This document shows positions 1 to 7,307 of a DNA stretch of 11,712 nt, one piece after another. The stretch lies in the NCBI GenBank assembly GCA_021159265.1, contig JAGGSD010000354.1, positions 1 through 11,712 on the forward strand, in the 5' to 3' direction. Every line of letters starts with the position of its first letter. Within the stretch, counting starts at the first letter, position 1. This stretch comes from Syntrophobacterales bacterium. Its GTDB lineage: Bacteria; Desulfobacterota; Syntrophia; Syntrophales; UBA6807. The notes beneath the pieces were generated by a model. The model ran no database searches. It had not been told where the DNA came from and worked only from the letters and a program-made list of their open reading frames with translations. The position numbers were made by a program, and so were the translations under genes.

Positions 1-9
1 CCAATTTCA

Positions 10-23
10 AGCCGTGAACGGCT
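10..23. other. Small perfect hairpin near left edge
   Basis: The bases at 10-15 (agccgt) are complementary to 18-23 (acggct), giving a short hairpin with a two-base loop, or five pairs with a tetraloop. No T-run follows, so it is not a convincing intrinsic terminator. It lies upstream of cobA-hemD, and the gene to its left is outside the window. The rest of positions 1-79 holds one repeat box (46-66) and no gene. Confidence 0.3.
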
Positions 24-45
24 GCAGGCTTTCAGCTTCGAGCTT

Positions 46-66
46 TTCCGGCTTATCCGGGTTAGG
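46..66 (+). repeat. Right-end box of dispersed intergenic repeat, upstream of cobA-hemD
   Basis: This 21-base box matches 3930-3950 with a single difference (A versus G at its tenth base). It contains two CCGG tetramers separated by five bases, so it can form a small hairpin, and it ends in GGGTTAGG. In both places a start codon follows closely: 13 bases later here, 8 bases later before the HEAT gene. The rest of the element seen at 3823-3929 is not recognisable here, so this is a partial copy or an independent box. Confidence 0.7.
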
Positions 67-79
67 GTATCTATATTAA

Positions 80-1600
80 ATGAAGAAACAGGGCAAAGTA
101 TATATCATAGGCGCCGGGCCGGGTGATCCGGGTCTTATAACAATTCGGGGAGTGGAATGTCTCAAAAGATCCGATGTGGTTGTCTATGATTATCTTGTTT
201 CCGAAGATATTCTGAAACATGCAATGAAAGGCGCCCGCCTGATCTATGCCGGGAAAAGGGGCGGAGATCATACTGTATCTCAGGAAAAGCTGAATCAAAT
301 CCTCGTAAAAGAGGCATCGGGTGGAAATACCGTTGCCAGGCTCAAGGGGGGCGACCCATTTATCTTTGGAAGGGGCGGAGAAGAAGCCGGAGTTCTTTCC
401 GAGGCGGGCATACCTTTTGAAATAATTCCCGGTGTTACTTCGGCCATAGCCGTTCCCGCCTATGCCGGCATTCCTCTGACACACCGGAAACTAACATCTT
501 CCGTTACCTTTGTGACAGGGCATGAAGATCCAACGAAGAACGAGAGCAGTATTGATTGGGAGAATATATCCGCCGTCGGAACCATCGTATTCATGATGGC
601 GGTAAAGAACCTGCCTCATATTGTAGCTAATCTGATAAATAACGGAAGAAATCCTGATACACCGGTTGCCTTGATCAGATGGGGAACAATTCCTGATCAG
701 GAGACATTGACCGGAACGCTAAGGAATATAGCGAAATTGGCAAAAGAAAAGAACTTCTTGCCACCTGCCATATTTGTCGTAGGTGATGTGGTTACACTCA
801 GGAAAGACCTGATGTGGTTTGAGAAGAAGCCTCTTTTCGGGAAAGGAATCGTAATTACAAGGCCGGAGAAGCAGTCAGAAGAATTTTCGTCCCTTTTACG
901 CGAAGAGGGTGCAAAGGTTATTCCATTTCCCACCATCAAAATCGTTCCGCCTGATCGTTTTGATGATCTGGATCAAGCGATCAAAAATATTGAGAGATAT
1001 GAATGGATCGTGTTTACCAGTGCAAATGGAGTGAAGTTCTTTTTTGATCGCTTTAGGGAGTTGAGGGGTGACATACGGAATCTCAAGGGAATTAAAATAT
1101 GTACAATCGGTCCCGCCACTGCTTCTGCCATAGAGAAGCTGGGCATTAAAGTTGATCTTATCCCTGATGAATATATTTCTGAAAGTGTTGTCGATGCTTT
1201 CAGAGGGGAAAAAATCAATGGGGAAAAAGTGCTTTTGCCCAGGGCTGAAATTGCCAGAGATGTTATCACACAGGGTCTTTCGAAATTGGGTGCACATGTT
1301 GATGTTGTAACGGCTTATCGAACTGTCAATTCGGGAAAGAACAAGGCAGAGTTTGACGAAATGATGGATCGGAATAATGTCGATGTTATTACCTTTACAA
1401 GCCCGTCAACAATCGCTAATTTTATAGATATAATTGGAAATGACACAAGACTTCCGGAACATGTGAAGATTGCGTGTATAGGACCGGTGACATTGGATGC
1501 GGCAAGAAAGGCCGGCCTGAAAGTTGATGTCATGCAGGAGCCCTATGTCATTTCCGGCCTTGTAGATGCCATTATAAAGGCATTTGAGAATGAAAAGTGA
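80..1600 (+). CDS. cobA/hemD: Uroporphyrinogen-III C-methyltransferase / uroporphyrinogen-III synthase fusion
   Basis: A 506-residue bifunctional cytoplasmic enzyme. The C-terminal half (about residues 255-500) is a HemD domain that cyclises hydroxymethylbilane to uroporphyrinogen III. The N-terminal half (about 1-245) is a SUMT domain that methylates it twice with S-adenosylmethionine to precorrin-2, the branch point to siroheme. Visible SUMT motifs are the glycine-rich VYIIGAGPGDPGL at residues 7-19, ARLKGGDPFIFGRGGEE at 86-102, PGVTSA at 117-122 and GIPLTH at 130-135. The HemD part shows the usual weak conservation, with VITRP at 258-262, VFTSANGV at 311-318 and a second TFTSPST near 438-444. 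Such fusions are known in anaerobes. The ATG at 80 is the first good start. Its ribosome-binding site is weak: AGGG at 64-67, 12 bases away, inside a repeat box. The stop is 14 bases before ahbC, so the two are probably cotranscribed. Methylation here commits the product to siroheme, matching the Ahb genes downstream. Confidence 0.95.
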   Translation: MKKQGKVYIIGAGPGDPGLITIRGVECLKRSDVVVYDYLVSEDILKHAMKGARLIYAGKRGGDHTVSQEKLNQILVKEASGGNTVARLKGGDPFIFGRGGEEAGVLSEAGIPFEIIPGVTSAIAVPAYAGIPLTHRKLTSSVTFVTGHEDPTKNESSIDWENISAVGTIVFMMAVKNLPHIVANLINNGRNPDTPVALIRWGTIPDQETLTGTLRNIAKLAKEKNFLPPAIFVVGDVVTLRKDLMWFEKKPLFGKGIVITRPEKQSEEFSSLLREEGAKVIPFPTIKIVPPDRFDDLDQAIKNIERYEWIVFTSANGVKFFFDRFRELRGDIRNLKGIKICTIGPATASAIEKLGIKVDLIPDEYISESVVDAFRGEKINGEKVLLPRAEIARDVITQGLSKLGAHVDVVTAYRTVNSGKNKAEFDEMMDRNNVDVITFTSPSTIANFIDIIGNDTRLPEHVKIACIGPVTLDAARKAGLKVDVMQEPYVISGLVDAIIKAFENEK

Positions 1601-1614
1601 AAAATTGAGGGTGA

Positions 1615-2802
1615 ATGATGATTGGTATTTCTAAATTATACTGTGGCGGCGCTGAACCTTCGGATGTCCTCCGTTACGAAGCGGAATCGGAGAAGCTCCC
1701 TTCCCATCTCCTCCAGTTTTCAAAGGATAAACGTCCCGTCGTGGTATGGAACGTGACAAGGAGATGTAACCTGAAATGCGCACACTGCTATTCCAATTCT
1801 CAGAATGTTCAATACAGCGATGAGTTAGATACTGAGGAAGGAAAGGGGTTGATATCCGATCTCGCCTCGTTCGGTTGTCCTGTCATCCTTTTTTCCGGGG
1901 GGGAACCTTTAATGAGAAAGGATCTGCATGAACTTATCCAACTTGCAGTGGACAAGGGAATGCGGGCGGTCATATCAACAAATGGTACACTTATCACGAA
2001 AGAAAAAGCGCAGATCTTCAGTAAGATAGGGCTTTCATACGTTGGTGTAAGTATCGATGGAACAAGAGAAACGCATGATCGATTCAGGGGGGTCAGCGGG
2101 GCATACGATGCTTCTCTCCGGGGAATTCGGAACTGTCAGGAAGCCGGTATCAAAGTAGGACTGCGTTTCACCATGACGAAGGGAAATTATTCTGAAATCC
2201 CCCATATATTTGATCTCTTAGAAGAAAAGGATATTCCCCGTGCATGTTTTTACCATCTCGTTTATTCGGGGCGTGGTTCTACCTTGGTGGATGAGGATTT
2301 ATCTCATACTGAAACGCGGGATGTTATTAATATGATAATGGATAAAACACGTGAGTTCTTTGAAAAGGGACAGCCCAAAGAGATACTGACTGTAGATAAT
2401 CATGCCGACGGTCCCTATATTTATTTGAGATTGCTCAGGGAAGATCCAACGAGGGCGGAGAAGGTTCTGGAGCTTCTCAAGATGAATGGAGGAAACAATT
2501 CCGGTAGAGGAATCGGTTGTGTGAGCTGGGATGGTGAGGTGTATGCGGACCAGTTCTGGAGAAACATCTCTTTCGGAAACATCAGGAAACGCCCTTTCAG
2601 TAAAATCTGGCTGGACACATCCAATGAATTGATGGCACAGTTAAAGGATAAAAAGTCTCATGTGAAGGGAAGATGTGCCACATGCCGCTGGCTCGACGTA
2701 TGCGGAGGAAATTTCCGGGCAAGGGCCGAATCCGTTTCCGGTGATATATGGGCGCCTGACCCGGCCTGTTATCTAACGGATGAAGAAACAGGCAAAAGGT
2801 GA
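1615..2802 (+). CDS. ahbC: AhbC, radical SAM 12,18-didecarboxysiroheme deacetylase
   Basis: A 395-residue radical SAM enzyme with a SPASM-like C-terminus, assigned to AhbC: it removes the two acetate side chains of 12,18-didecarboxysiroheme to give iron-coproporphyrin III. The radical SAM cluster motif CNLKCAHC places cysteines at 51, 55 and 58. SGGEP is at 94-98, and STNGT and SIDGT follow at 121-125 and 146-150. Auxiliary-cluster cysteines are seen at 302, 354, 357, 363 and 385, in a tail (CRWLDVCGGNFRARAE, then DPACYLTDEE) typical of the AhbC/NirJ group. The N-terminus MIGISKLYCGG also fits AhbC as I remember it. NirJ of the heme d1 pathway is the nearest alternative, but the neighbours are heme b genes and no other nir gene is present. 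There are tandem ATG codons at 1615 and 1618, with a GAGGG-type site just upstream. The last residues and the gap to hemB run into a purine-rich repeat. Confidence 0.88.
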   Translation: MMIGISKLYCGGAEPSDVLRYEAESEKLPSHLLQFSKDKRPVVVWNVTRRCNLKCAHCYSNSQNVQYSDELDTEEGKGLISDLASFGCPVILFSGGEPLMRKDLHELIQLAVDKGMRAVISTNGTLITKEKAQIFSKIGLSYVGVSIDGTRETHDRFRGVSGAYDASLRGIRNCQEAGIKVGLRFTMTKGNYSEIPHIFDLLEEKDIPRACFYHLVYSGRGSTLVDEDLSHTETRDVINMIMDKTREFFEKGQPKEILTVDNHADGPYIYLRLLREDPTRAEKVLELLKMNGGNNSGRGIGCVSWDGEVYADQFWRNISFGNIRKRPFSKIWLDTSNELMAQLKDKKSHVKGRCATCRWLDVCGGNFRARAESVSGDIWAPDPACYLTDEETGKR

Positions 2803-2820
2803 AAGGCTAAAGGTAAAAGG
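2796..2820 (+). repeat. Purine-rich AAAGG-type imperfect repeat at end of ahbC
   Basis: Imperfect units of 7-9 bases (aaaggtga, aaggctaa, aggtaaaa, gg) run from the last codons of ahbC into the 45-base gap before hemB. Thirteen bases at 2808-2820 are identical to 9118-9130, beside the heptamer array in front of the VWA gene. The hemB ribosome-binding site (AAGGGGG at 2831-2837, ten bases before the ATG) lies just downstream. Confidence 0.55.
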
Positions 2821-2847
2821 AAAAAAAGAGAAGGGGGAAAATAACCC

Positions 2848-3822
2848 ATGCAATATCCTGATTACCGACCGAGGCGATTACGAAAAAACGCGAATTTCAG
2901 AAGGATGATACGTGAAACCAGATTATCCGTTGATAATCTTGTTTATCCTCTTTTTGTGACGTTTGGAAAAGATGTCAAAAAGCCGATAGCTTCCATGCCG
3001 GGAAATTTTCAGATGTCCGTTAATTATCTCGTAAAAGAGGCGCAAAAGACAAGAGATATGGGTATCCCTGCCATTCTCCTTTTCGGTATTCCCGAGAAAA
3101 AGGATGAAACTGCTTCGGGAGCCTTTACAAAGGATGGAATTATCCAGCGTGCCGTAAGGGAAATCAAAGACAAGGTTCCGGATATATTGGTGATTACCGA
3201 TTTGTGCCTTTGTGAATATACAAACCATGGTCATTGCGGGATACTTGAGGGTAATGAGGTGGATAATGATTCCACTCTTGAAGTTCTTGCGGATACGGCG
3301 GTGTCCCAGGCAAAGGCGGGTGCCGATATGGTCGCTCCTTCAGGAATGATGGATGGTCAGGTCGCAACGATTCGTGATGCCCTTGATGATGCAGGTTATG
3401 AAACACTTCCCATCATGGCGTACTCGGCCAAGTATGCTTCCTCTTTTTACGGTCCTTTTCGAGAAGCTGCCGAAAGCGCCCCACAGTTTGGAGATAGAAA
3501 GTCATACCAGATGGACCCTCCCAACAGCGATGAAGCCATCAGGGAAATAACACTCGATGTCGAGGAAGGAGCCGACATTATTATGGTCAAACCGGCGCTT
3601 CCATATCTTGACATTATACACCGGGCAAAAGAGGAATTTGATCTGCCTCTGGCGGCCTACAACGTAAGTGGCGAATTTTCCATGATCAAGGCGGCGGCAA
3701 ACCTTGGATGGCTTGATGGCGAAAAGACCATGATGGAATCCCTGATTTCGATCAAGAGGGCGGGGGCCGATATTATCATTACCTATTTTGCACAGGAGGT
3801 GGCGGACATTCTTGCAAAATAG
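2848..3822 (+). CDS. hemB: Porphobilinogen synthase (delta-aminolevulinic acid dehydratase)
   Basis: A 324-residue cytoplasmic enzyme of normal family length that condenses two 5-aminolevulinate molecules to porphobilinogen, the first common tetrapyrrole precursor. The N-terminus RPRRLRKNANFRRMIRET is typical. The zinc-binding segment DLCLCEYTNHGHC carries Cys120, Cys122 and Cys130, the arrangement of the zinc-dependent class. The two active-site lysines are Lys195 in MAYSAKYASSFYGPFR and Lys248 in IIMVKPALPYLD, the latter being the Schiff-base lysine by family knowledge. The C-terminus GADIIITYFAQEVADIL is also standard. The start has a good ribosome-binding site (AAGGGGG at 2831-2837). It follows ahbC by 45 bases and sits inside the Ahb block. 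A composite repeat starts right at its stop codon, so transcription into the next gene must cross that repeat. Confidence 0.97.
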   Translation: MQYPDYRPRRLRKNANFRRMIRETRLSVDNLVYPLFVTFGKDVKKPIASMPGNFQMSVNYLVKEAQKTRDMGIPAILLFGIPEKKDETASGAFTKDGIIQRAVREIKDKVPDILVITDLCLCEYTNHGHCGILEGNEVDNDSTLEVLADTAVSQAKAGADMVAPSGMMDGQVATIRDALDDAGYETLPIMAYSAKYASSFYGPFREAAESAPQFGDRKSYQMDPPNSDEAIREITLDVEEGADIIMVKPALPYLDIIHRAKEEFDLPLAAYNVSGEFSMIKAAANLGWLDGEKTMMESLISIKRAGADIIITYFAQEVADILAK

Positions 3823-3950
3823 TTCGACAAGTGTTCGACTGAGCTTACGCCGAAGGCCTGTCGAAGGGAAAAGAAAGCGCAAAATTAAATTTTTTTCGTG
3901 TTTTCGCGATAAAATTATATTTTGTTTGGTTCCGGCTTGTCCGGGTTAGG
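3823..3950 (+). repeat. Composite dispersed repeat between hemB and the HEAT gene (full copy)
   Basis: Three parts can be seen. First, a hairpin: ttcgac at 3834-3839 pairs with gtcgaa at 3860-3865, and an extra ttcgaca at 3823-3829 can pair with tgtcgaa at 3859-3865. Second, an AT-rich stretch at about 3866-3929. Third, a 21-base right-end box at 3930-3950 with paired CCGG. The first part and the first half of the second recur at 11642-11712. The last part recurs at 46-66. The element begins on the base after the hemB stop and ends eight bases before the HEAT start codon. It might act as an attenuator, promoter or mRNA processing site. The AT-rich part includes TTATAT at 3915-3920, a weak -10-like sequence, but no clear -35. 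Confidence 0.75.
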
Positions 3951-3958
3951 CGGGGAAG

Positions 3959-6226
3959 ATGGGAGAATCAAAAATACAAGAAAAAGCGGTTGAGGCCATT
4001 ATCATAATGAATGCGGCTATTACTAATCTGCGCATTTATCCCCCTGCAAGTGCCATGATCAATAATACGGTTGACAGGGCTTACAAGGTCTTTCTGGCAA
4101 TCCTTGAAGATGAAGAATCGGTAATATTTGCGGAATCGGAGAAAAACATCCTTGTCTGCGGCCAGTTGCTTGATCAAAAAGATCAGGGAAAACCTCAGGT
4201 AATCGCTTTTCTTAAGTTACTGCTCGATTTCGGGATTAAGAGTGTTACATTTGAAAGGGGGATGGACAGATCAGAGCTCCTGACGTTTCTGGAAATAATG
4301 AAGGAAAAGCCGGAAAATGTGGAGAAAGAAGGTGGCATGCAGAAGGTTGCAGAAAATAAAAAAATGCCGCATATCATTCTGGATCAAAAGGTTTATGTCG
4401 CGACAGACAAAGATCGGCAAATCCTGTCTGGCTTGGACATTAAAGATGAGGAAATTATCAAATATTTAGTGGGCGATGATGCGACTTCAGACGTAAGCAT
4501 GGAAAAGATCAAAGAGCTGGCCGGGGATCCTGAGCGGATCTCCCGGATAATTCAGACCGGCATGAAGCATGCTACAGTGGCGAAGGGAATTGTTCCAGAC
4601 AACGAAGTATCTGAAAACGTTATCCTTATGGTCCGTGCCTTGGACAAAATTGCCGACAGGGTTGACAAAGAAAAAATATCCAGCCAGGTGGCAAAGACCA
4701 TTGCGGGTATGGACATTGAAGTTATCAGCGCCGTCTTGATTCAAGGTGTCGACGAATTGATTGGAGACGGAGTCTTTGATCAGATCGCTAACGAAATCGA
4801 TGATGAAACGTTTGAAGCTGTTGTCGCCAACATCAAACATATAAGCGATAGAATTTCGGCCGGGGATGAAAAGTACATATATTCCAACATTGAGTCGGCC
4901 AGGCGAGCATATAGAAGTATGATGAATTCCGACAAAGGGCAGCGGAAAAAAGATGAAATTGAGAAAAGAATAGCCGGCGAAGAAAAAGAGGAAGAAAAAA
5001 AGATCGTTCAACTTAAAGATACTATCAGCCATATTTTGAAGGGTGAAAAAGAATATTTTTTTGATGAACGGATGATGCAATCCTTGTCCGGTATTACTAA
5101 GCAGCTTTTTGTCAAAAAGAAAAATGAAACGTGTGAAGATATAATTGATAAGTTCAGCGGCGGGCTTTTCAGCGAGAACGCAGAAGTGCGTGCTCAGGCA
5201 TCTGAGGCTTTATCACGCATTATCGGGAGCTTAACTGTTGAGCAGCGAACAGTTATGGTGAGCAGAATTTCGGGCAGGTTAGTCGATTGGATAAAAATTG
5301 AAACCACCGTGACTCCTGCCTACAAAAAAATCTGTGATGAGTTAAAGACCCTTGCCCAAACGATGATAGTAGGCAGACAGTTTGCTGAATGTAGGCACAT
5401 ACTGGACGTTTTTAATATGATACATTCCGGGAAAGTTGAAAAGATTAAAGAGATTCAGGATATATCGGGTGATGTGCTACGAGAGATAGCCACCGAAGAG
5501 ATATTGGACATACTCTTTGATGAATTTGAGACAAATAAACAGAACGGACTGGGAGATGCGGGTTTCAATTTGTCTCGATTGGGGACAGCGCCCTTAAATC
5601 GCTTGTTGAAAATACTGTTAGAAAGCCCGGATAGCGCTGAACGTGTTCGAATCTTGAAAATTGTTTCTGAGATCGGACACGTTGCGATACCCGTTCTGAC
5701 AGAGCGAATTAAGGAAGATGAGCCTTGGTATTTCATACGTAATTTAGTGTATCTGATAGGTAAAGTAGGGGGAAAAGACCAGGCGAAATTCCTGGAGCCG
5801 TTTCTGGTTAGCCAGTATCCTAAAGTTCGTGAAGAAACTCTCAAAAGTATCTACTGCATAGGGGAGGAATACCGGACAAACATTTTTCTCTCAGCTTTGT
5901 CTATTGCTGATAATCAAATGAAAATCGGTATTGTAGATATGTTAGGTTCCATGAGAGACACCAATTCTGTGCGTCCTCTCCTGAAATTGCTAGAATCAAA
6001 ACCACTTATCACCTCGAAGGTAAGAAACAAACTGGAAGAAAAGATTTGTGTTGCTCTTGGCAACATAGGGAGTCAAGAGGCGATTCCGACACTAATGGCA
6101 ATTAGTAGACGAAGGGATTTATTAGGCGTAAAGCGTTATAGCCCAAAGGTAAAAGTAGCTGCCGGTAAAGCTTTAGCAGCCATAAGGAGGAAGCAGTCTG
6201 AAGAAGATAACAGAAAACATCGTTAA
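3959..6226 (+). CDS. HEAT-repeat protein of unknown function within the heme operon
   Basis: A 755-residue protein with no signal peptide or membrane segment seen, so probably cytoplasmic. Residues 1-115 contain an amphipathic helix, the motif NLRIYPPAS (23-31), a short beta-like segment NILVCGQLL and GIKSVTFERGMDRSELLTFLEIM (92-114). By memory, this LYPP-type N-terminal module recurs in deltaproteobacterial and acidobacterial HEAT, HDOD and signalling proteins. A highly charged Lys/Glu segment (about 322-355) probably forms a coiled coil. From about residue 500 to the end there are HEAT-like helical pairs, for example AIPVLTERIKED, VRPLLKLLES and EAIPTLMAISRRRDLLGVK. HEAT solenoids are usually protein-binding scaffolds; no catalytic motif is visible. 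The start codon follows a repeat box (AGG at 3948-3950, GGGG at 3952-3955). The end carries a perfect Shine-Dalgarno sequence and may overlap the next gene, so it looks translationally coupled to ahbD. A role in heme synthesis or heme-enzyme assembly is only inferred from position; unrelated regulation is equally possible. Confidence 0.85.
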   Translation: MGESKIQEKAVEAIIIMNAAITNLRIYPPASAMINNTVDRAYKVFLAILEDEESVIFAESEKNILVCGQLLDQKDQGKPQVIAFLKLLLDFGIKSVTFERGMDRSELLTFLEIMKEKPENVEKEGGMQKVAENKKMPHIILDQKVYVATDKDRQILSGLDIKDEEIIKYLVGDDATSDVSMEKIKELAGDPERISRIIQTGMKHATVAKGIVPDNEVSENVILMVRALDKIADRVDKEKISSQVAKTIAGMDIEVISAVLIQGVDELIGDGVFDQIANEIDDETFEAVVANIKHISDRISAGDEKYIYSNIESARRAYRSMMNSDKGQRKKDEIEKRIAGEEKEEEKKIVQLKDTISHILKGEKEYFFDERMMQSLSGITKQLFVKKKNETCEDIIDKFSGGLFSENAEVRAQASEALSRIIGSLTVEQRTVMVSRISGRLVDWIKIETTVTPAYKKICDELKTLAQTMIVGRQFAECRHILDVFNMIHSGKVEKIKEIQDISGDVLREIATEEILDILFDEFETNKQNGLGDAGFNLSRLGTAPLNRLLKILLESPDSAERVRILKIVSEIGHVAIPVLTERIKEDEPWYFIRNLVYLIGKVGGKDQAKFLEPFLVSQYPKVREETLKSIYCIGEEYRTNIFLSALSIADNQMKIGIVDMLGSMRDTNSVRPLLKLLESKPLITSKVRNKLEEKICVALGNIGSQEAIPTLMAISRRRDLLGVKRYSPKVKVAAGKALAAIRRKQSEEDNRKHR
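6184..6190 (+). promoter_or_regulatory. Perfect Shine-Dalgarno for ahbD, inside the HEAT gene
   Basis: AAGGAGG lies 7 bases before an in-frame CTG (6198) that opens the ahbD frame; the frame is closed upstream by TAA at 6183-6185. The annotated ATG at 6261 is preceded by ccatacacttcgc, with no purine-rich site. No ATG, GTG or TTG occurs in frame between 6186 and 6261. The site therefore favours initiation at CTG 6198, adding 21 residues to AhbD and overlapping the HEAT gene by 29 bases. Confidence 0.6.
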
Positions 6227-6260
6227 AGATTCCTCTCTAATTTTACCCCATACACTTCGC

Positions 6261-7307
6261 ATGATAGCGTGGGAAGTAACACGGAGATGTAATCTTTCAT
6301 GCTTACACTGCAGGGCTTCCTCGGAACACGGGCCTTATGAGGGGGAATTTACGACAAGTCAATGTTTTAAACTTCTTGATGACATAGCGGCATTCAGCAA
6401 ACCTGTGATTATCCTGACCGGAGGTGAGCCATACCTTCGTGATGATATCTTTGAAATCGCTTCCTATGGGGATCAGAAAGGTTTGCGCATGGCGCTGGCA
6501 ACCAACGGCACCCTTGTTACCGATGAAATTGCGGAAAAAACAAGGGAATCAGGAATCAAAAGGGTCAGCATCAGTATTGACGGTTCCAGCGCTGAGAATC
6601 ACGATGCATTTCGAGGTGTGCCAGGCGCATTCGATGGTTCTATGGCGGGTATTAAGGCCTTTAAAAAGGCCGGCGTTGAATTTCAGATCAATACAACAAT
6701 AACCCGTCTCAATCTGGGTCAGATTGAAGATATTTTTAAACTGGCAATAGATTTGGGCGCTGCAGCCCACCATATCTTTCTTCTGGTTCCAACCGGTCGC
6801 GCCAGGGAAATGGCAGATCAGGAGATATCGCCGGAAGATTACGAGAAAACCCTGGAATGGTTTTATGAACAGAGTTTAACATGCCCTATCCAACTTAAGG
6901 CCACCTGTGCCCCCCAGTATTACCGGATTTTCCATCAGAGGAAAAGAGACAGGAAGAAAAAACTGAAAAACATGGAGGACCCGCTACATTCAATGACGAG
7001 AGGCTGTATGGGCGGAAGTTCATTCTGTTTTATTTCAAATACCGGGCAGGTACAGCCATGTGGTTTCCTTGAAATCGACTGTGGTCAGCTTAAAGAAGCG
7101 AATTTTGAAGATATCTGGAACAATTCACCTGTCTTTCACGATTTGAGGGATCTCGGGTCATATAAAGGAAAGTGCGGACGTTGTGAGTACATAAAAGTAT
7201 GCGGGGGATGTCGCGCCCGTGCCTATGAAATTACGGGAGATTACCTTGCCGAGGAACCGTTTTGTGTTTATGAACCGGCCGCTCGAAACCCGAAACTGTG
7301 TAAATAA
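6261..7307 (+). CDS. ahbD: AhbD, radical SAM heme b synthase
   Basis: A radical SAM enzyme with a twitch/SPASM tail, assigned to AhbD, which oxidatively decarboxylates two propionates of iron-coproporphyrin III to vinyl groups, giving heme b. Counting from the ATG (348 residues), CNLSCLHC puts cluster cysteines at 10, 14 and 17. TGGEP is at 53-57, ATNGT at 80-84 and SISIDGS at 103-109. Auxiliary-cluster cysteines appear at 249, 256, 267, 274, 305, 308, 314, 317 and 335, with the tail CGRCEYIKVCGGCRARAYEITGD. The opening MIAWEVTRRCNL is typical of AhbD, usually after a short leader. The ATG start given here is the conservative one. A perfect Shine-Dalgarno 7 bases before CTG at 6198 suggests the real protein may be 369 residues, with LR directly before MIAWEVT. 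The stop is immediately followed by the ahbA ATG (TAAATG), so these two are surely cotranscribed. Related radical SAM enzymes (NirJ, PqqE) are less likely given the context. Confidence 0.9.
   Translation: MIAWEVTRRCNLSCLHCRASSEHGPYEGEFTTSQCFKLLDDIAAFSKPVIILTGGEPYLRDDIFEIASYGDQKGLRMALATNGTLVTDEIAEKTRESGIKRVSISIDGSSAENHDAFRGVPGAFDGSMAGIKAFKKAGVEFQINTTITRLNLGQIEDIFKLAIDLGAAAHHIFLLVPTGRAREMADQEISPEDYEKTLEWFYEQSLTCPIQLKATCAPQYYRIFHQRKRDRKKKLKNMEDPLHSMTRGCMGGSSFCFISNTGQVQPCGFLEIDCGQLKEANFEDIWNNSPVFHDLRDLGSYKGKCGRCEYIKVCGGCRARAYEITGDYLAEEPFCVYEPAARNPKLCK

Noticed and set aside
1615..2802. NirJ (heme d1 synthesis) or PqqE-type peptide-modifying radical SAM enzyme
   Set aside because: No other nir genes, cytochrome cd1 or precursor peptide gene is seen; the N-terminus and the heme b neighbours favour AhbC.
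3502..3882. 126-codon - strand frame overlapping hemB and the repeat
   Set aside because: Antisense to conserved hemB sequence and running into a dispersed repeat; a shadow frame.
3880..3925. Promoter in the AT-rich part of the repeat ahead of the HEAT gene
   Set aside because: TTATAT at 3915-3920 resembles a -10 box, but no convincing -35 lies 16-18 bases upstream, and AT-rich DNA gives such matches by chance.
4487..5080. Long open frame on the - strand (197 codons) opposite the HEAT gene
   Set aside because: It is antisense to a clearly protein-like frame, is rich in Phe/Leu/Ile as expected from the complement of Lys/Glu-rich coding DNA, and has no recognisable domain.
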